DNA of 10,043 nucleotides, from assembly GCA_002305435.1 (NCBI GenBank), contig DBQZ01000107.1:1-10043 (forward strand), written 5' to 3'. A model generated the notes under the pieces. It had not been told where the DNA came from, did no database searches, and was given only the letters and a program-made list of their open reading frames with translations. The first letter of the stretch is position 1, and each line of letters opens with the position of its first letter. A program made the translations under genes and the position numbers. Shown piece by piece: positions 1 to 6,875 of the stretch. Source of the DNA: Clostridiales bacterium UBA1381. Its GTDB lineage: Bacteria > Bacillota > Clostridia > UBA1381.

Positions 1-2198
1 CCGGAGGAGTTAGCCTGATACTTACAAAGCTTAACTACATCGCCCTCTTCATCAGGTGTTCCCGTTCCTTTGCTGCCGCCTACAACATTGAACAGTTCGT
101 TACCGCCAAACAACGGTCTCTCACCAGTCTTTTCATCAAGAGGTGCAGTTACTATATCCTGATATTCTGTATAAGCGTCTACCAGGGTTGCCGGGTCGTC
201 AAGTCTTACCGGCTCGTCAGCATCTGCCGCCCAGAAAGTTACGTTGGAAGCAAAGGTGTAGTCAGTCAACTGACCTTCCTCAGCATCGTAAATTCTTATC
301 GTGTAGTTGTCATTATCGGTATCGTTGATAACTCTTACTACCCAGCCGTACTTCTCTGTACCAACAAGCAGACCACTGGATACGGAGTTTTCAATGTAAC
401 CAACTCTGCCGTAGAGGTCCATGTAGAATGTAGCTTCTACGCCAAGGCTGATCTCGTCAACTGTGTTCTTGTCAACAACGTAGTCCTCGCCGTTGATTCT
501 TGCGATTGTGTCGCCGTTGTCATCCTCGCTTGTTGAGGAAACAGCGCCTGTCATTGTCTCGCCTGTTACAACGAATGTCATAACTGTCTCGTCAGGGCTG
601 ATTGTAATAACAGCAACGTCGTTCTTCTTTAAGTTTCTCGGTCTTAACTCCTCACCGGCCTTTGTTACGGTGATCGTCTTTTCATCATCATCGTTTTCAA
701 CATCGATACCGGTGTTGCCTGTAACCGGGCTTCTGTATGTTTCGCCGTTTACAAGACCGTTAACCTTTGTTGAAGTAGCGGACTGAACGAGCATTTCGAT
801 AGCCTTTGATACGATCATGATGTCGTATGTGCCGTCGCCGTCGTTGTCAACGAGTCTTACGCTGCCGAGCTTAGGCTGCAGGTACTCGTCAAATGACTGC
901 TCGCCAAAGTACTGGGTGTCGTCCTTTGTTATTACCTGACCATTGTAAACGATCTGAACAGTCCCTGAAACCTTAGCGTTTCTTGTTCTTGAAGAAGAAT
1001 CGCTGTACTCGTATGTGATTGTCGGCGATTGTGTATCAAAGCCCTCGAATGTATCGATCTTTGATGCTTCGATATCAAGAGTCTCTGTTCTGGAGTTAGC
1101 AAACATTGCTACGAGGCTCTTTGAACCGTAAACGTCTGTTCTGTAGAAGTAGTTTACCTTATAGCCGAGCATATCGGAAGCGTTTTCAACTTCGTTTGTT
1201 ATGATTTCGTAATCATAGTTATCGTAGCTGTCACGCTCGAGGTCGTAGATTGCAATCTCGTTATCGTTTATGTCCTTGTTGATGAGCGAGCTTGTGGACG
1301 TACCGTAGATAACTGCGGTCGAATCATAAACGTCGAATATCTCAGCAGCAAGTGTGTCGCCTACAACGAATTTCGCATTGCCGTACTCGTCTGTACCGCT
1401 GGGAACAGCGTAGTCAGCCAAGAGTGCGTTATAAACCAGCTTTATAACAAGACCTCTGTCAGCAGCAGCGCCCATTGTGCCTACTGTGTTGTAGTTGAGC
1501 TGCAGAATGTTGTTACCAACCTGCATATAACCTGTCGGCCAGCCGCCGAACTGGAGAGCGTCTGCCTCTCTGTTATGAGCGCATACGAGCATCTTGTATA
1601 CCTGCTCATATGTAACGGGATCCTCAGGACCGAAAGCTCCGTCGCCGTAACCGTTGATTATGCCCATGTCATACGCTGTCTGAACTGCGTTTGCATACCA
1701 AGCATCGGATGCTACATCGGAGAATACTCCGCTGTATACGCTTGATTCAGGCGTATTCTTAAGTCTTAAGATAATAGCCGCCATCTGAGCTCTTGTAACG
1801 CTCTCAGTCGGTCTTACCGTTCCGTCGTCATATCCTTCAATGATACCCAGAGCCTCTACCAATGTAAGAGCCTCATGATAGTAGTTGTCCTCGGCATATG
1901 CACCCTCGGTCGTATCACCGGCCGGCGCTTCTGTTGCCTCGGGAGCAGCTGTTGCAGTTGCCTCAGGAGCTTCTGTAGCCTCAGCAGGAGCTTCTGTAGC
2001 GTCTGCAGCGGGAGCTTCTGTTGCTTCTGTAGCTTCTGCTGTAGCTGTAGCCTCAGGAGCGGCAGTTGCTTCTGTCGTTTCCGCAGTCGTTTCAGCTCCG
2101 GCGGTAGGCTCGTCGGCAAATGCTGTAAGACCTAAAGATGTGGCAGAAATAGCGCCCGCGATCAACAAACTCATGATCTTCTTCATGTGCTTATTCAT
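1..2198 (-). CDS. SLH-domain cell-surface (S-layer-like) protein, 3' end outside window
   Basis: A secreted protein held to the cell wall by SLH domains, which in this family bind secondary wall polymers; it probably forms part of the surface layer. The start is ATG at 2198, after GGAGG at 2206-2210. About 732 codons are open to the window edge, so the C-terminus is missing. Residues 1-28 form a signal peptide (Lys-rich start, hydrophobic core, likely cleavage after AFA). Residues 31-98 are a low-complexity Thr/Ala/Glu/Pro linker. SLH-like repeats follow at about 104-147 (GIIEGYDDGTVRP, TRAQMAAIILRL), 157-207 (FSDV..DAWYANAV, GIINGYGDGAFGP) and a degenerate one at 218-260 (GYMQV, RGLVIKLVYNAL). 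The remaining roughly 470 residues are acidic, rich in Asp, Thr, Val and Tyr, and I recognise no enzyme motif in them. Arginine is almost always AGA, unlike the CGC/CGG-rich neighbours, which suggests high expression. The SLH assignment is firm; the structural S-layer role is inferred. Confidence 0.88.
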   Translation of the reverse strand, partial: MNKHMKKIMSLLIAGAISATSLGLTAFADEPTAGAETTAETTEATAAPEATATAEATEATEAPAADATEAPAEATEAPEATATAAPEATEAPAGDTTEGAYAEDNYYHEALTLVEALGIIEGYDDGTVRPTESVTRAQMAAIILRLKNTPESSVYSGVFSDVASDAWYANAVQTAYDMGIINGYGDGAFGPEDPVTYEQVYKMLVCAHNREADALQFGGWPTGYMQVGNNILQLNYNTVGTMGAAADRGLVIKLVYNALLADYAVPSGTDEYGNAKFVVGDTLAAEIFDVYDSTAVIYGTSTSSLINKDINDNEIAIYDLERDSYDNYDYEIITNEVENASDMLGYKVNYFYRTDVYGSKSLVAMFANSRTETLDIEASKIDTFEGFDTQSPTITYEYSDSSSRTRNAKVSGTVQIVYNGQVITKDDTQYFGEQSFDEYLQPKLGSVRLVDNDGDGTYDIMIVSKAIEMLVQSATSTKVNGLVNGETYRSPVTGNTGIDVENDDDEKTITVTKAGEELRPRNLKKNDVAVITISPDETVMTFVVTGETMTGAVSSTSEDDNGDTIARINGEDYVVDKNTVDEISLGVEATFYMDLYGRVGYIENSVSSGLLVGTEKYGWVVRVINDTDNDNYTIRIYDAEEGQLTDYTFASNVTFWAADADEPVRLDDPATLVDAYTEYQDIVTAPLDEKTGERPLFGGNELFNVVGGSKGTGTPDEEGDVVKLCKYQANSS
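1921..2105 (-). repeat. Low-complexity Glu-Ala-Thr/Glu-Ala-Pro linker repeats
   Basis: Degenerate short tandem repeats inside the surface-protein gene, built from variants of GCTACAGAAGCTCCT and coding for ATEAP/EATAT-type units. They join the signal peptide to the first SLH repeat. Such Thr/Pro-rich linkers are usually flexible, wall-spanning and often O-glycosylated; glycosylation here is only a possibility. The same bases give long open frames on the plus strand and in another minus frame, which are artefacts of the repeat. Confidence 0.75.
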
Positions 2199-2222
2199 TT
2201 GAATACCTCCATAAAATTTTTT

Positions 2223-2305
2223 ATAACAAGCGAGTCCCCCCGGCTTATTATTGGCCATCCGATTCCCTTTTACAGGAAATCTCCTTTGAAGATTGGAAAT
2301 CGGAC
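2223..2305 (-). promoter_or_regulatory. Two-hairpin 5' leader of the surface-protein gene
   Basis: The transcript from the promoter at 2315-2323 would have a leader of about 110 nt with two stem-loops. Hairpin 1 pairs 2295-2305 with 2257-2267 (11 bp including G-U pairs), and its loop contains a smaller AATCT/AGATT stem. Hairpin 2 pairs 2243-2251 with 2223-2231 (9 bp, one G-U) around an 11-base loop with a run of six G. Neither is followed by a U-tract, so they do not look like terminators. Known S-layer messages often have long, stabilising leaders; that role is inferred here. Confidence 0.5.
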
Positions 2306-2314
2306 ATCAAATAG

Positions 2315-2323
2315 ATTATAACA
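2315..2323 (-). promoter_or_regulatory. Extended -10 promoter for the surface-protein gene
   Basis: On the minus strand this reads TGTTATAAT, a consensus -10 hexamer with the TGn extension. The hexamer 17 bases upstream is a poor -35, which fits the extended -10 class. It lies about 115 bases upstream of the ATG at 2198. Confidence 0.6.
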
Positions 2324-2347
2324 TCAATGCCCGAAAACTCATAATAT

Positions 2348-2381
2348 AAAAATGCGGTCATTTTGTTCATTTTTCAGACCG
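2348..2381 (-). terminator. Weak possible terminator of the AraC-family gene
   Basis: On the minus strand, CGGTC (overlapping the last codons of the regulator) can pair with GACCG at 2359-2355, followed two bases later by TTTTT. The 5-bp stem and 17-base loop are poor for a Rho-independent terminator. It is listed because nothing better separates this gene from the surface-protein promoter. Confidence 0.3.
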
Positions 2382-3561
2382 TCTTTTTCTTTCTGTAAGA
2401 AAGTCTGGCATATTCCTTGTATTCAAGCGGAGATACGCCTGTATATTTCTTAAAAACCTGAGAAAAATACTGCGGATTTGAACCGTAGCCGACTTTTTCG
2501 GCCACCTCGTATATCCTGTCCTTCTTCCCCTCGACGATCAAGCTCTTTGCCATCTCCATGCGCTTGCTCATGACGTAGTGGGAGAAATTGCGGCCGGTTT
2601 CCTTTTTAAACAGCTTCCCGAGATAGTCAACGTTCGTATATAATATAGTCCCCGCAAGCCATCTCAACGACAGATGCTCGTTGCTCAAATTCTTCTCGAC
2701 CACGTCAAGCGTCGTCTGGATCAGGTTACTGTACACCTTCGGGGATACGGGGGCGTTTTTGTCGGTTATTTCCCGGGCGATTCCCATGAGATATTCCCGC
2801 TCCTCCAAAAGCGACTGCGCCTTTTCAACGGTGCCGACTCCTTTTATGTACTCCTCCATCTCTTCCGCCCCGCAGCAGCGTACAAGGCAGACATAAAGCT
2901 CCATGCAGCAGGTGCGTGCCATATCGGGCGGGGGAGTTTTCTCCGAAAGCTCCTTAAAAAACGTCTCAAGAATAATCCTTGTATTCTCCCAGTCGCCGTT
3001 TTTTACATTATATTCCACCTCGGCGTAATCAACGTCGGGCGGGTCTTTTCGGTCGAGCTTTATGCTCTGTGTGGGGAGCATATCGGCAGCGTCGGCATAA
3101 AAGCGGTATTTTATGCAGTCGGTGCAGCGTTTGTACTCCCGGTCTATCATGTCAAAGCGGACAGGGGCGCTGTACATCGTCGAAAAATCGTAGCCGTAGC
3201 ATTTTAACGCCAGCTTATGCAGCCTGTCTATACCTGCGATAAGCCGCTTTTCATCGGTTTGGGCAACGGCAAGGATAATATTGTCCCCGCTGCCGCCTGA
3301 AAACCTCAGCTCCTCTTCGCCGAACACCTTCTCTGCCAGGCTCCTCAGGAAAAACCAGTCCTCTCCGGCTACCTCCGCAAGCGGCGTTACCATCAAAAGC
3401 CGTACCGTATCCTCCGGCTTTATGCCGAACGCCTTGCAGTATATGTCGAGGATGTCGCCCGAGCCGCCCTCGCCCATCACAAAATCGTGCAGGAAATGGT
3501 CGCACAGAAGCGGTTTTATCCGCAGCTCGTCCTTCATTACGATATTCAACGAATCATCCAC
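2374..3561 (-). CDS. AraC-family transcriptional regulator with YesN-like central region
   Basis: A cytoplasmic DNA-binding regulator of 395 residues. The C-terminal AraC/XylS double helix-turn-helix is clear: first helix-turn-helix about 296-322 (LSLRWLAG, NVDYLGKLFKKETG), linker with FSHYVMSKRMEMAKSL, second about 345-375 (IYEVAEKVGYGSNPQYFSQVFKKYTGVSP). Residues 115-155 (YSAPV..., REYKRC...YRFY) resemble the region before the DNA-binding domain in YesN-type response regulators. There is no N-terminal receiver domain and no membrane segment, so the signal is unknown. GTG at 3561 is the chosen start because GGAGGGAGG lies about 9 bases upstream; the open frame continues further but has only an ATT start, and the next in-frame ATG (residue 9) lacks a Shine-Dalgarno sequence. 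It has its own promoter. Family members often control carbohydrate or surface functions; the targets here are unknown. Confidence 0.88.
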   Translation of the reverse strand: MDDSLNIVMKDELRIKPLLCDHFLHDFVMGEGGSGDILDIYCKAFGIKPEDTVRLLMVTPLAEVAGEDWFFLRSLAEKVFGEEELRFSGGSGDNIILAVAQTDEKRLIAGIDRLHKLALKCYGYDFSTMYSAPVRFDMIDREYKRCTDCIKYRFYADAADMLPTQSIKLDRKDPPDVDYAEVEYNVKNGDWENTRIILETFFKELSEKTPPPDMARTCCMELYVCLVRCCGAEEMEEYIKGVGTVEKAQSLLEEREYLMGIAREITDKNAPVSPKVYSNLIQTTLDVVEKNLSNEHLSLRWLAGTILYTNVDYLGKLFKKETGRNFSHYVMSKRMEMAKSLIVEGKKDRIYEVAEKVGYGSNPQYFSQVFKKYTGVSPLEYKEYARLSYRKKKTV

Positions 3562-3661
3562 TTGAGTATTCCTCCCTCCGCCGGACAGTACCGTCAATTT
3601 TCATAAACGGATTTTTGGCAGAAACTGTCTGAAATCTGAACAGTCATACATCTATGTTTAA

Positions 3662-3690
3662 ATTATACTATGTTTTTCCGTAGATTTCAA
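3662..3690 (-). promoter_or_regulatory. Sigma-A promoter of the AraC-family gene
   Basis: On the minus strand, -35 TTGAAA (3690-3685), a 17-base spacer, and -10 TATAAT (3667-3662). Transcription would begin near 3655, leaving a leader of about 93 nt before the GTG at 3561. Confidence 0.75.
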
Positions 3691-3720
3691 GAGGAAATTT
3701 ATATTATTTTTATATTTTTT

Positions 3721-4560
3721 TCAAAAAAACCGTCCTAAATCAGCATCCCGGCTCAAAATTTCCGCCCACTCGGGGAAATCCGCCCTGATACGATTTGCGC
3801 ATTTTTCACAAAAAAACTCCCTCGCACGTGGTGAGCGGCGCATCTGCTCCTTAAATCCCCACGTATGCGTAAAGCATCCGCCTCCGCTAAACAGCCTGTC
3901 AAGCCCCGACAAAGCCTCCACCCGAAACCCCTCGCCTCGCAGAAGCCCCATCATCCTCTGCTCGGCAAAGACCATGTACGTGAGGAAGTTGTCGGGGTTT
4001 TTTGCATTTTCCATGAAGCGCACAGCCTCAGAAAGGTAGCGCTCAAGAAATTCCCGGCTTTTAAAGTACACGAAAGCGGTGTTATAGGCGGGGCTGTCCC
4101 AGTCCCAATTATCGCCGAAACGGTACCCCTCCTTCATAGAAAACGCCGCCGGGTCGGGGTAAACGTCGGGGTATAGCTCCTCCCGATGTATGGTGCAACC
4201 GTCGCAGGCGATAAGGTCGAACGGGAGCTTTTCCCAGACGATAAAGTCGGTGTCCATCATCACGATCGGGGCAGAAAATTCCCTTAAGGCGTAGAGCTTG
4301 CCCGCCGCCCAGAAAATGTCGGGGTCAAGAGCCTCGGGGACGGAGAGTCCCACGACCTCGTCCCACAGCCCCAGAAGCGAGCGTTCCTCGTAAAACTTCT
4401 CTGCCGCCTCGTCCGCCGCCATCACTATCCGCCCGTTATATTTGCGCCAGCACAGCGCCGAGAGTACGGTCGTGAAAATGTCAAAATCCTCTATCGTGTA
4501 TTTTTGCCCTTTATTCCTTACGAAAAAAGGACGTGTCCAGTTGCTTTGCAATGCCAGCAT
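3721..4560 (-). CDS. Putative GT-A-fold glycosyltransferase (DUF6734-like)
   Basis: A predicted soluble protein of 279 residues, probably a nucleotide-sugar-dependent transferase. Key evidence is the hydrophobic strand ending in VMMDTDFIVW (about 101-109), with DTD at 103-105 as the likely metal- and nucleotide-sugar-binding DXD motif. Upstream, WAAGKLYAL matches the helix that precedes this strand in DUF6734/GT-A-like families, and YNTAFVYFK (about 159-167) looks like an acceptor-side motif. The C-terminal part has four cysteines and a basic stretch (MRRSPRAREFF). There is no signal peptide or membrane segment. ATG at 4560 is chosen, with AAAGGA 10 bases upstream; TTG at 4563, one codon earlier, is also possible. 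It follows the repeat protein by 27 bases with no promoter between, so the two are probably co-transcribed. Donor and acceptor are unknown; the family call rests on motifs, not alignment. Confidence 0.65.
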   Translation of the reverse strand: MLALQSNWTRPFFVRNKGQKYTIEDFDIFTTVLSALCWRKYNGRIVMAADEAAEKFYEERSLLGLWDEVVGLSVPEALDPDIFWAAGKLYALREFSAPIVMMDTDFIVWEKLPFDLIACDGCTIHREELYPDVYPDPAAFSMKEGYRFGDNWDWDSPAYNTAFVYFKSREFLERYLSEAVRFMENAKNPDNFLTYMVFAEQRMMGLLRGEGFRVEALSGLDRLFSGGGCFTHTWGFKEQMRRSPRAREFFCEKCANRIRADFPEWAEILSRDADLGRFF

Positions 4561-4587
4561 CAAACCATCGTCCTTTCACTTATGTAT

Positions 4588-5109
4588 TTATATGAGCTGT
4601 ATCCCATAGCCGCCGATTCCCTCAAGCTCAAGTCTGTAAAACAGCTCGTCAAGCCCCTCCGAATACGGGCCGGAAAACCGCCTTTCGGATATCTTCCTCC
4701 CGCTCCCGAAAGCAAACATCCCGGAGCCGTACATCCCGCCGGAGCTGCGCCAGCTGCCGAAGGTGAACATCCCACCGGATGTGCGCCAGCTGCCCAGAGC
4801 GAATATCCCTCCCGAGGTGCGGTATCCGCCCGAACCCCAGACTCCGCCGGAAGTCCGGTATCCGCCCGAGCCCCAAACTCCGCCCGAGCCTGCCACAGCT
4901 GCCGTCCGCCGGTATTCGCCGGGGGAGGAGGAAAGGCAGACTGCCTGTCCGCCAGAATATACAGCCGCCGTCCCGAGGACGGAAAATTCCGCCTCCTCAG
5001 GCGGATTCTCAAGGTAAAAATCGCCGTCGCACAGAAGTATGCGCCTTGCCCCTGATTCAAGGGCTTTCTCCAGCTCCTCCTGCGAAAAAACAATAGCATC
5101 AGGTTCCAC
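4588..5109 (-). CDS. Glycine/aromatic 12-residue tandem-repeat protein, unknown function
   Basis: I do not recognise this 173-residue protein. Residues 1-70 form a mixed, acidic, probably folded region (FSQEELEKALESGARRI, then CDGDFYLENPPEEAEF). Residues 78-137 are five tandem 12-residue units: VWGSGGYRTSGG twice, IFALGSWRTSGG, MFTFGSWRSSGG and the degenerate MYGSGMFAFGSG. Residues 138-173 are a less repetitive tail. There is no signal peptide or lipobox. The start is GTG at 5109, 8 bases after GGAGG; the ATG overlapping that site leads to a stop within six codons. An overlapping frame at 4560-5099 is also open, but the first two repeats differ only at third codon positions of the frame given here, which identifies it as the coding one. 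It is the first gene of a unit with the putative glycosyltransferase; Ser/Thr in the repeats could be its acceptor (speculative). Confidence 0.7.
   Translation of the reverse strand: MEPDAIVFSQEELEKALESGARRILLCDGDFYLENPPEEAEFSVLGTAAVYSGGQAVCLSSSPGEYRRTAAVAGSGGVWGSGGYRTSGGVWGSGGYRTSGGIFALGSWRTSGGMFTFGSWRSSGGMYGSGMFAFGSGRKISERRFSGPYSEGLDELFYRLELEGIGGYGIQLI
4699..4878 (-). repeat. Five tandem 36-base coding repeats
   Basis: Units at 4843-4878, 4807-4842, 4771-4806, 4735-4770 and 4699-4734, read on the minus strand. The first two code for identical residues yet differ at 7 of 36 bases, every one a third codon position. Units three and four share GSW-R-(T/S)SGG, and the fifth is degenerate. Confidence 0.8.
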
Positions 5110-5151
5110 TGCGCATCCCTCCTCGTCCGTTCTAGTGCTTTTTATACATTT

Positions 5152-5180
5152 ATTTTATCACAATCGGGAAGAGATTGCAA
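5152..5180 (-). promoter_or_regulatory. Sigma-A promoter for the repeat protein/glycosyltransferase unit
   Basis: On the minus strand, -35 TTGCAA (5180-5175), a 17-base spacer, and -10 TAAAAT (5157-5152) with a TGn extension (TGATAAAAT). It lies about 45 bases upstream of the GTG at 5109. The divergent promoter of the membrane-protein gene starts 18 bases from its -35. Confidence 0.7.
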
Positions 5181-5198
5181 TATAAATTTGAAATTCTC

Positions 5199-5227
5199 TT
5201 GTAAATTTATTTAAAATGTAGTATAAT
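5199..5227 (+). promoter_or_regulatory. Sigma-A promoter for the YihY/BrkB-family gene
   Basis: -35 TTGTAA (5199-5204), a 17-base spacer, and consensus -10 TATAAT (5222-5227). Transcription would begin near 5234, giving a leader of about 40 nt before the ATG at 5274. Confidence 0.75.
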
Positions 5228-5273
5228 ATTTTCATGCTAATTGTACAGTTTTACAAAAGGAGGTGCCGGGCGA

Positions 5274-6128
5274 ATGAAAAAGCTCCTGTCAATACTCGTA
5301 CGCAAAATAAACGCTATAGCAGACCGTATAACAGCAGACGAGGTAGGCGTTCATGCCGCCCACGCCTCGTTTTTCATGATGATTTCAGCGATCCCCTGCC
5401 TGATAATTATCTTAAGCATCGCAAGGCGGTTTGTAAGCATCGACGCATACACTGCGGTCGAGGTCGCAGAGGAATTTATCCCCGACAGCGGGATGAGCAT
5501 CGTCGTGCAGATAATTTACGAGCTGTTCTACACCTCGCAGTCGCTGCCGCTTTTGTCGGTGACGGCGCTTGCGGCGATTTGGTCGGGGTCGAGGGGGTTT
5601 ATGGCTCTTGAGATAGGGCTGTCACGGATAGTGTCGGGGGCGGCTGAGCGTGGGTATATCAAAAGCCGCCTGCTGGCTTACGTGTACACGGTGCTGTTTA
5701 TCATAATCGTAAACGTTTCGCTCCTGATCCTCGTTTTCGGAAACCGCATCGAGGCCGTCCTTGCCGGGCGGTTCAGCTTCATTGAGAGGTTCATCACCTC
5801 GGCGATTAACACCCGCTATATAATCCTGCCCGCCCTGCTTACGCTGTATTTCGCCTTCGTGTACAAGGTGCTCCCCGGCATACCGCTGCGCTCACGGCGG
5901 CCGATTTTCCCCGGTGCGCTTGCCTCGGCTGTCGGATGGCTCGTGTTCTCGCAGCTCTACGCCTACTATATCGACAACTTCACCGACTATTCCTACGTAT
6001 ACGGAAGCATCGCCGCCGTTGTGCTCTTGATGCTGTGGCTCTACTTCTGCATGAACATCCTGCTTTTGGGGGCGGAGCTGAACGAATTTATCCGCCGCAA
6101 GCGGGAGGCGGCTGTGGAATTTCGGTAA
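5274..6128 (+). CDS. YihY/BrkB-family inner membrane protein
   Basis: An integral membrane protein of 284 residues, the usual length for the YihY/virulence factor BrkB family. The family is widespread and its biochemical role is unsettled; a transport or envelope function is usually assumed, and older annotations calling it ribonuclease BN are incorrect. An amphipathic N-terminus is followed by about six hydrophobic segments: 33-55, 92-115, 134-156, 182-202, 211-233 and 245-267. Family hallmarks are HAAHASFFMMISAIPCLIIILS near the first segment (conserved 'ase..l.Pl..i' pattern), GIPLRSRRPIFPGALASAVGW, and the terminal LWLYFCMNILLLGAELN. The charged tail EFIRRKREAA is cytoplasmic by the positive-inside rule. 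ATG at 5274 is chosen over an upstream in-frame TTG at 5241 because AGGAGGT lies 9 bases before it. It is the only plus-strand gene and is monocistronic, with its own promoter and terminator. Confidence 0.9.
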   Translation: MKKLLSILVRKINAIADRITADEVGVHAAHASFFMMISAIPCLIIILSIARRFVSIDAYTAVEVAEEFIPDSGMSIVVQIIYELFYTSQSLPLLSVTALAAIWSGSRGFMALEIGLSRIVSGAAERGYIKSRLLAYVYTVLFIIIVNVSLLILVFGNRIEAVLAGRFSFIERFITSAINTRYIILPALLTLYFAFVYKVLPGIPLRSRRPIFPGALASAVGWLVFSQLYAYYIDNFTDYSYVYGSIAAVVLLMLWLYFCMNILLLGAELNEFIRRKREAAVEFR

Positions 6129-6139
6129 AGCGTACAAAA

Positions 6140-6187
6140 AGGCAAGCCGTGGGAAGCTTTTGCCCCTCCGGCTTGCCTGTTATTTTT
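6140..6187. terminator. Bidirectional Rho-independent terminator
   Basis: AGGCAAGCCG at 6140-6149 and CGGCTTGCCT at 6169-6178 form a perfect 10-bp stem with a 19-base loop. On the plus strand it is followed by GTTATTTTT, ending the YihY/BrkB-family transcript. On the minus strand it is followed by TTTTTGTACG, although it lies just past the lipoprotein stop at 6190, so it can end both converging transcripts. Confidence 0.88.
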
Positions 6188-6189
6188 AC

Positions 6190-6789
6190 TCAGCCCAAGG
6201 CTTCGTCAATATTCTCCAGCGATTCCGTAAGATTTCCGAGCATTGCGCTTGCAAGAGCGTCGTCGCCCTCTATTTTCCATTCGCCGTTATCGTCCGGTGC
6301 TACTTTTATGTCAACCTCGTTCGTAACGGTTGCAAGGTCGGGGGCGGAAATACATTCCGCAAGAATCTCCTGCATCTTTGCCTGCGATTCCTCATCCGTC
6401 ATCTGTGTGCCAAGAGACCCGGTTGAAAATGTGTACTCTACAGCCTTTACCAGAAAGTTCTCAAGCACGGGCTTCATATCGATAGATGTAATATTCGTTT
6501 TAACGAGGACGCTGCCGTCGTCAGCCTTTTCTGAGGAAACAATCTCGTGGCTCATGTTTCCACAGACCTTTTCCACAAACATCTCCGTCGCTTCGTCGGG
6601 AGCGTCTGCAAGCTCCTCGATTCCGCTGTCGCTGATGTACTTTCCGGCTTCTTCAAAATTCAAGCTTTTTACCGCTTCAAACATCCCGTTTACCGCCGTT
6701 TCCGCCTTTTGAATTTCTCCGCAAGCTGTTAGCGATAGCGTTAATACGAGCGATAAAAGTATCGCTGCTGCTGATTTAATCTTTCTCAT
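6190..6789 (-). CDS. Small lipoprotein, NTF2-like/DUF5105-type (tentative)
   Basis: A 199-residue exported lipoprotein, anchored by lipid to the outer face of the membrane. The N-terminus MRKIKSAAAILLSLVLTLSL is followed by the lipobox LTAC, with Cys23 as the predicted lipidated residue; the mature part is about 177 residues. After the lipobox, AETAVNGMFEAVKSLNFEEAGKYI matches the opening helix of NTF2-like, DUF4878/DUF5105-type clostridial lipoproteins, and the C-terminal NGEWKIEG is the typical closing strand of that fold. The mature region is strongly acidic. No function is known for such proteins; ligand binding or envelope-stress roles are only guesses. The start is ATG at 6789, 5 bases after GGAGGA; the frame is open further upstream, but those residues are not protein-like. 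It lies 86 bases after the acyltransferase gene with no clear promoter or terminator between. Confidence 0.8.
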   Translation of the reverse strand: MRKIKSAAAILLSLVLTLSLTACGEIQKAETAVNGMFEAVKSLNFEEAGKYISDSGIEELADAPDEATEMFVEKVCGNMSHEIVSSEKADDGSVLVKTNITSIDMKPVLENFLVKAVEYTFSTGSLGTQMTDEESQAKMQEILAECISAPDLATVTNEVDIKVAPDDNGEWKIEGDDALASAMLGNLTESLENIDEALG

Positions 6790-6875
6790 AATAATCCTCC
6801 TCTTTTGAGTCCTAACCGTGTACCTCATCCCAATTTTTCCAAAACTTCCCTCTATCACCCCCTTACCATTTTCAC

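Noticed and set aside
1905..2110. CRISPR-like or minisatellite array
   Set aside because: The units are short, degenerate and in frame with the protein, with no constant spacers.
1885..2202. Plus-strand open frame rich in Ala, Ser and Val
   Set aside because: It is the reverse complement of the Thr/Ala/Glu/Pro linker of the surface protein; repeats lacking stops in one frame often stay open in others.
3721..3750. T-run at the 3' end of the glycosyltransferase gene as a terminator
   Set aside because: Only three G-C pairs plus wobbles, around a 16-base loop, precede the seven T bases, which are themselves coding; too weak to annotate.
4763..5096. Plus-strand Pro/Arg-rich open frames over the repeat gene
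   Set aside because: They are antisense to the glycine codons (GGN reads as NCC) and have no ribosome binding site or promoter.
4560..5099. Second open frame on the minus strand over the repeat gene
   Set aside because: The silent differences between repeat units are third positions only in the other frame; this one would accumulate amino-acid changes, and its start lacks a ribosome binding site.
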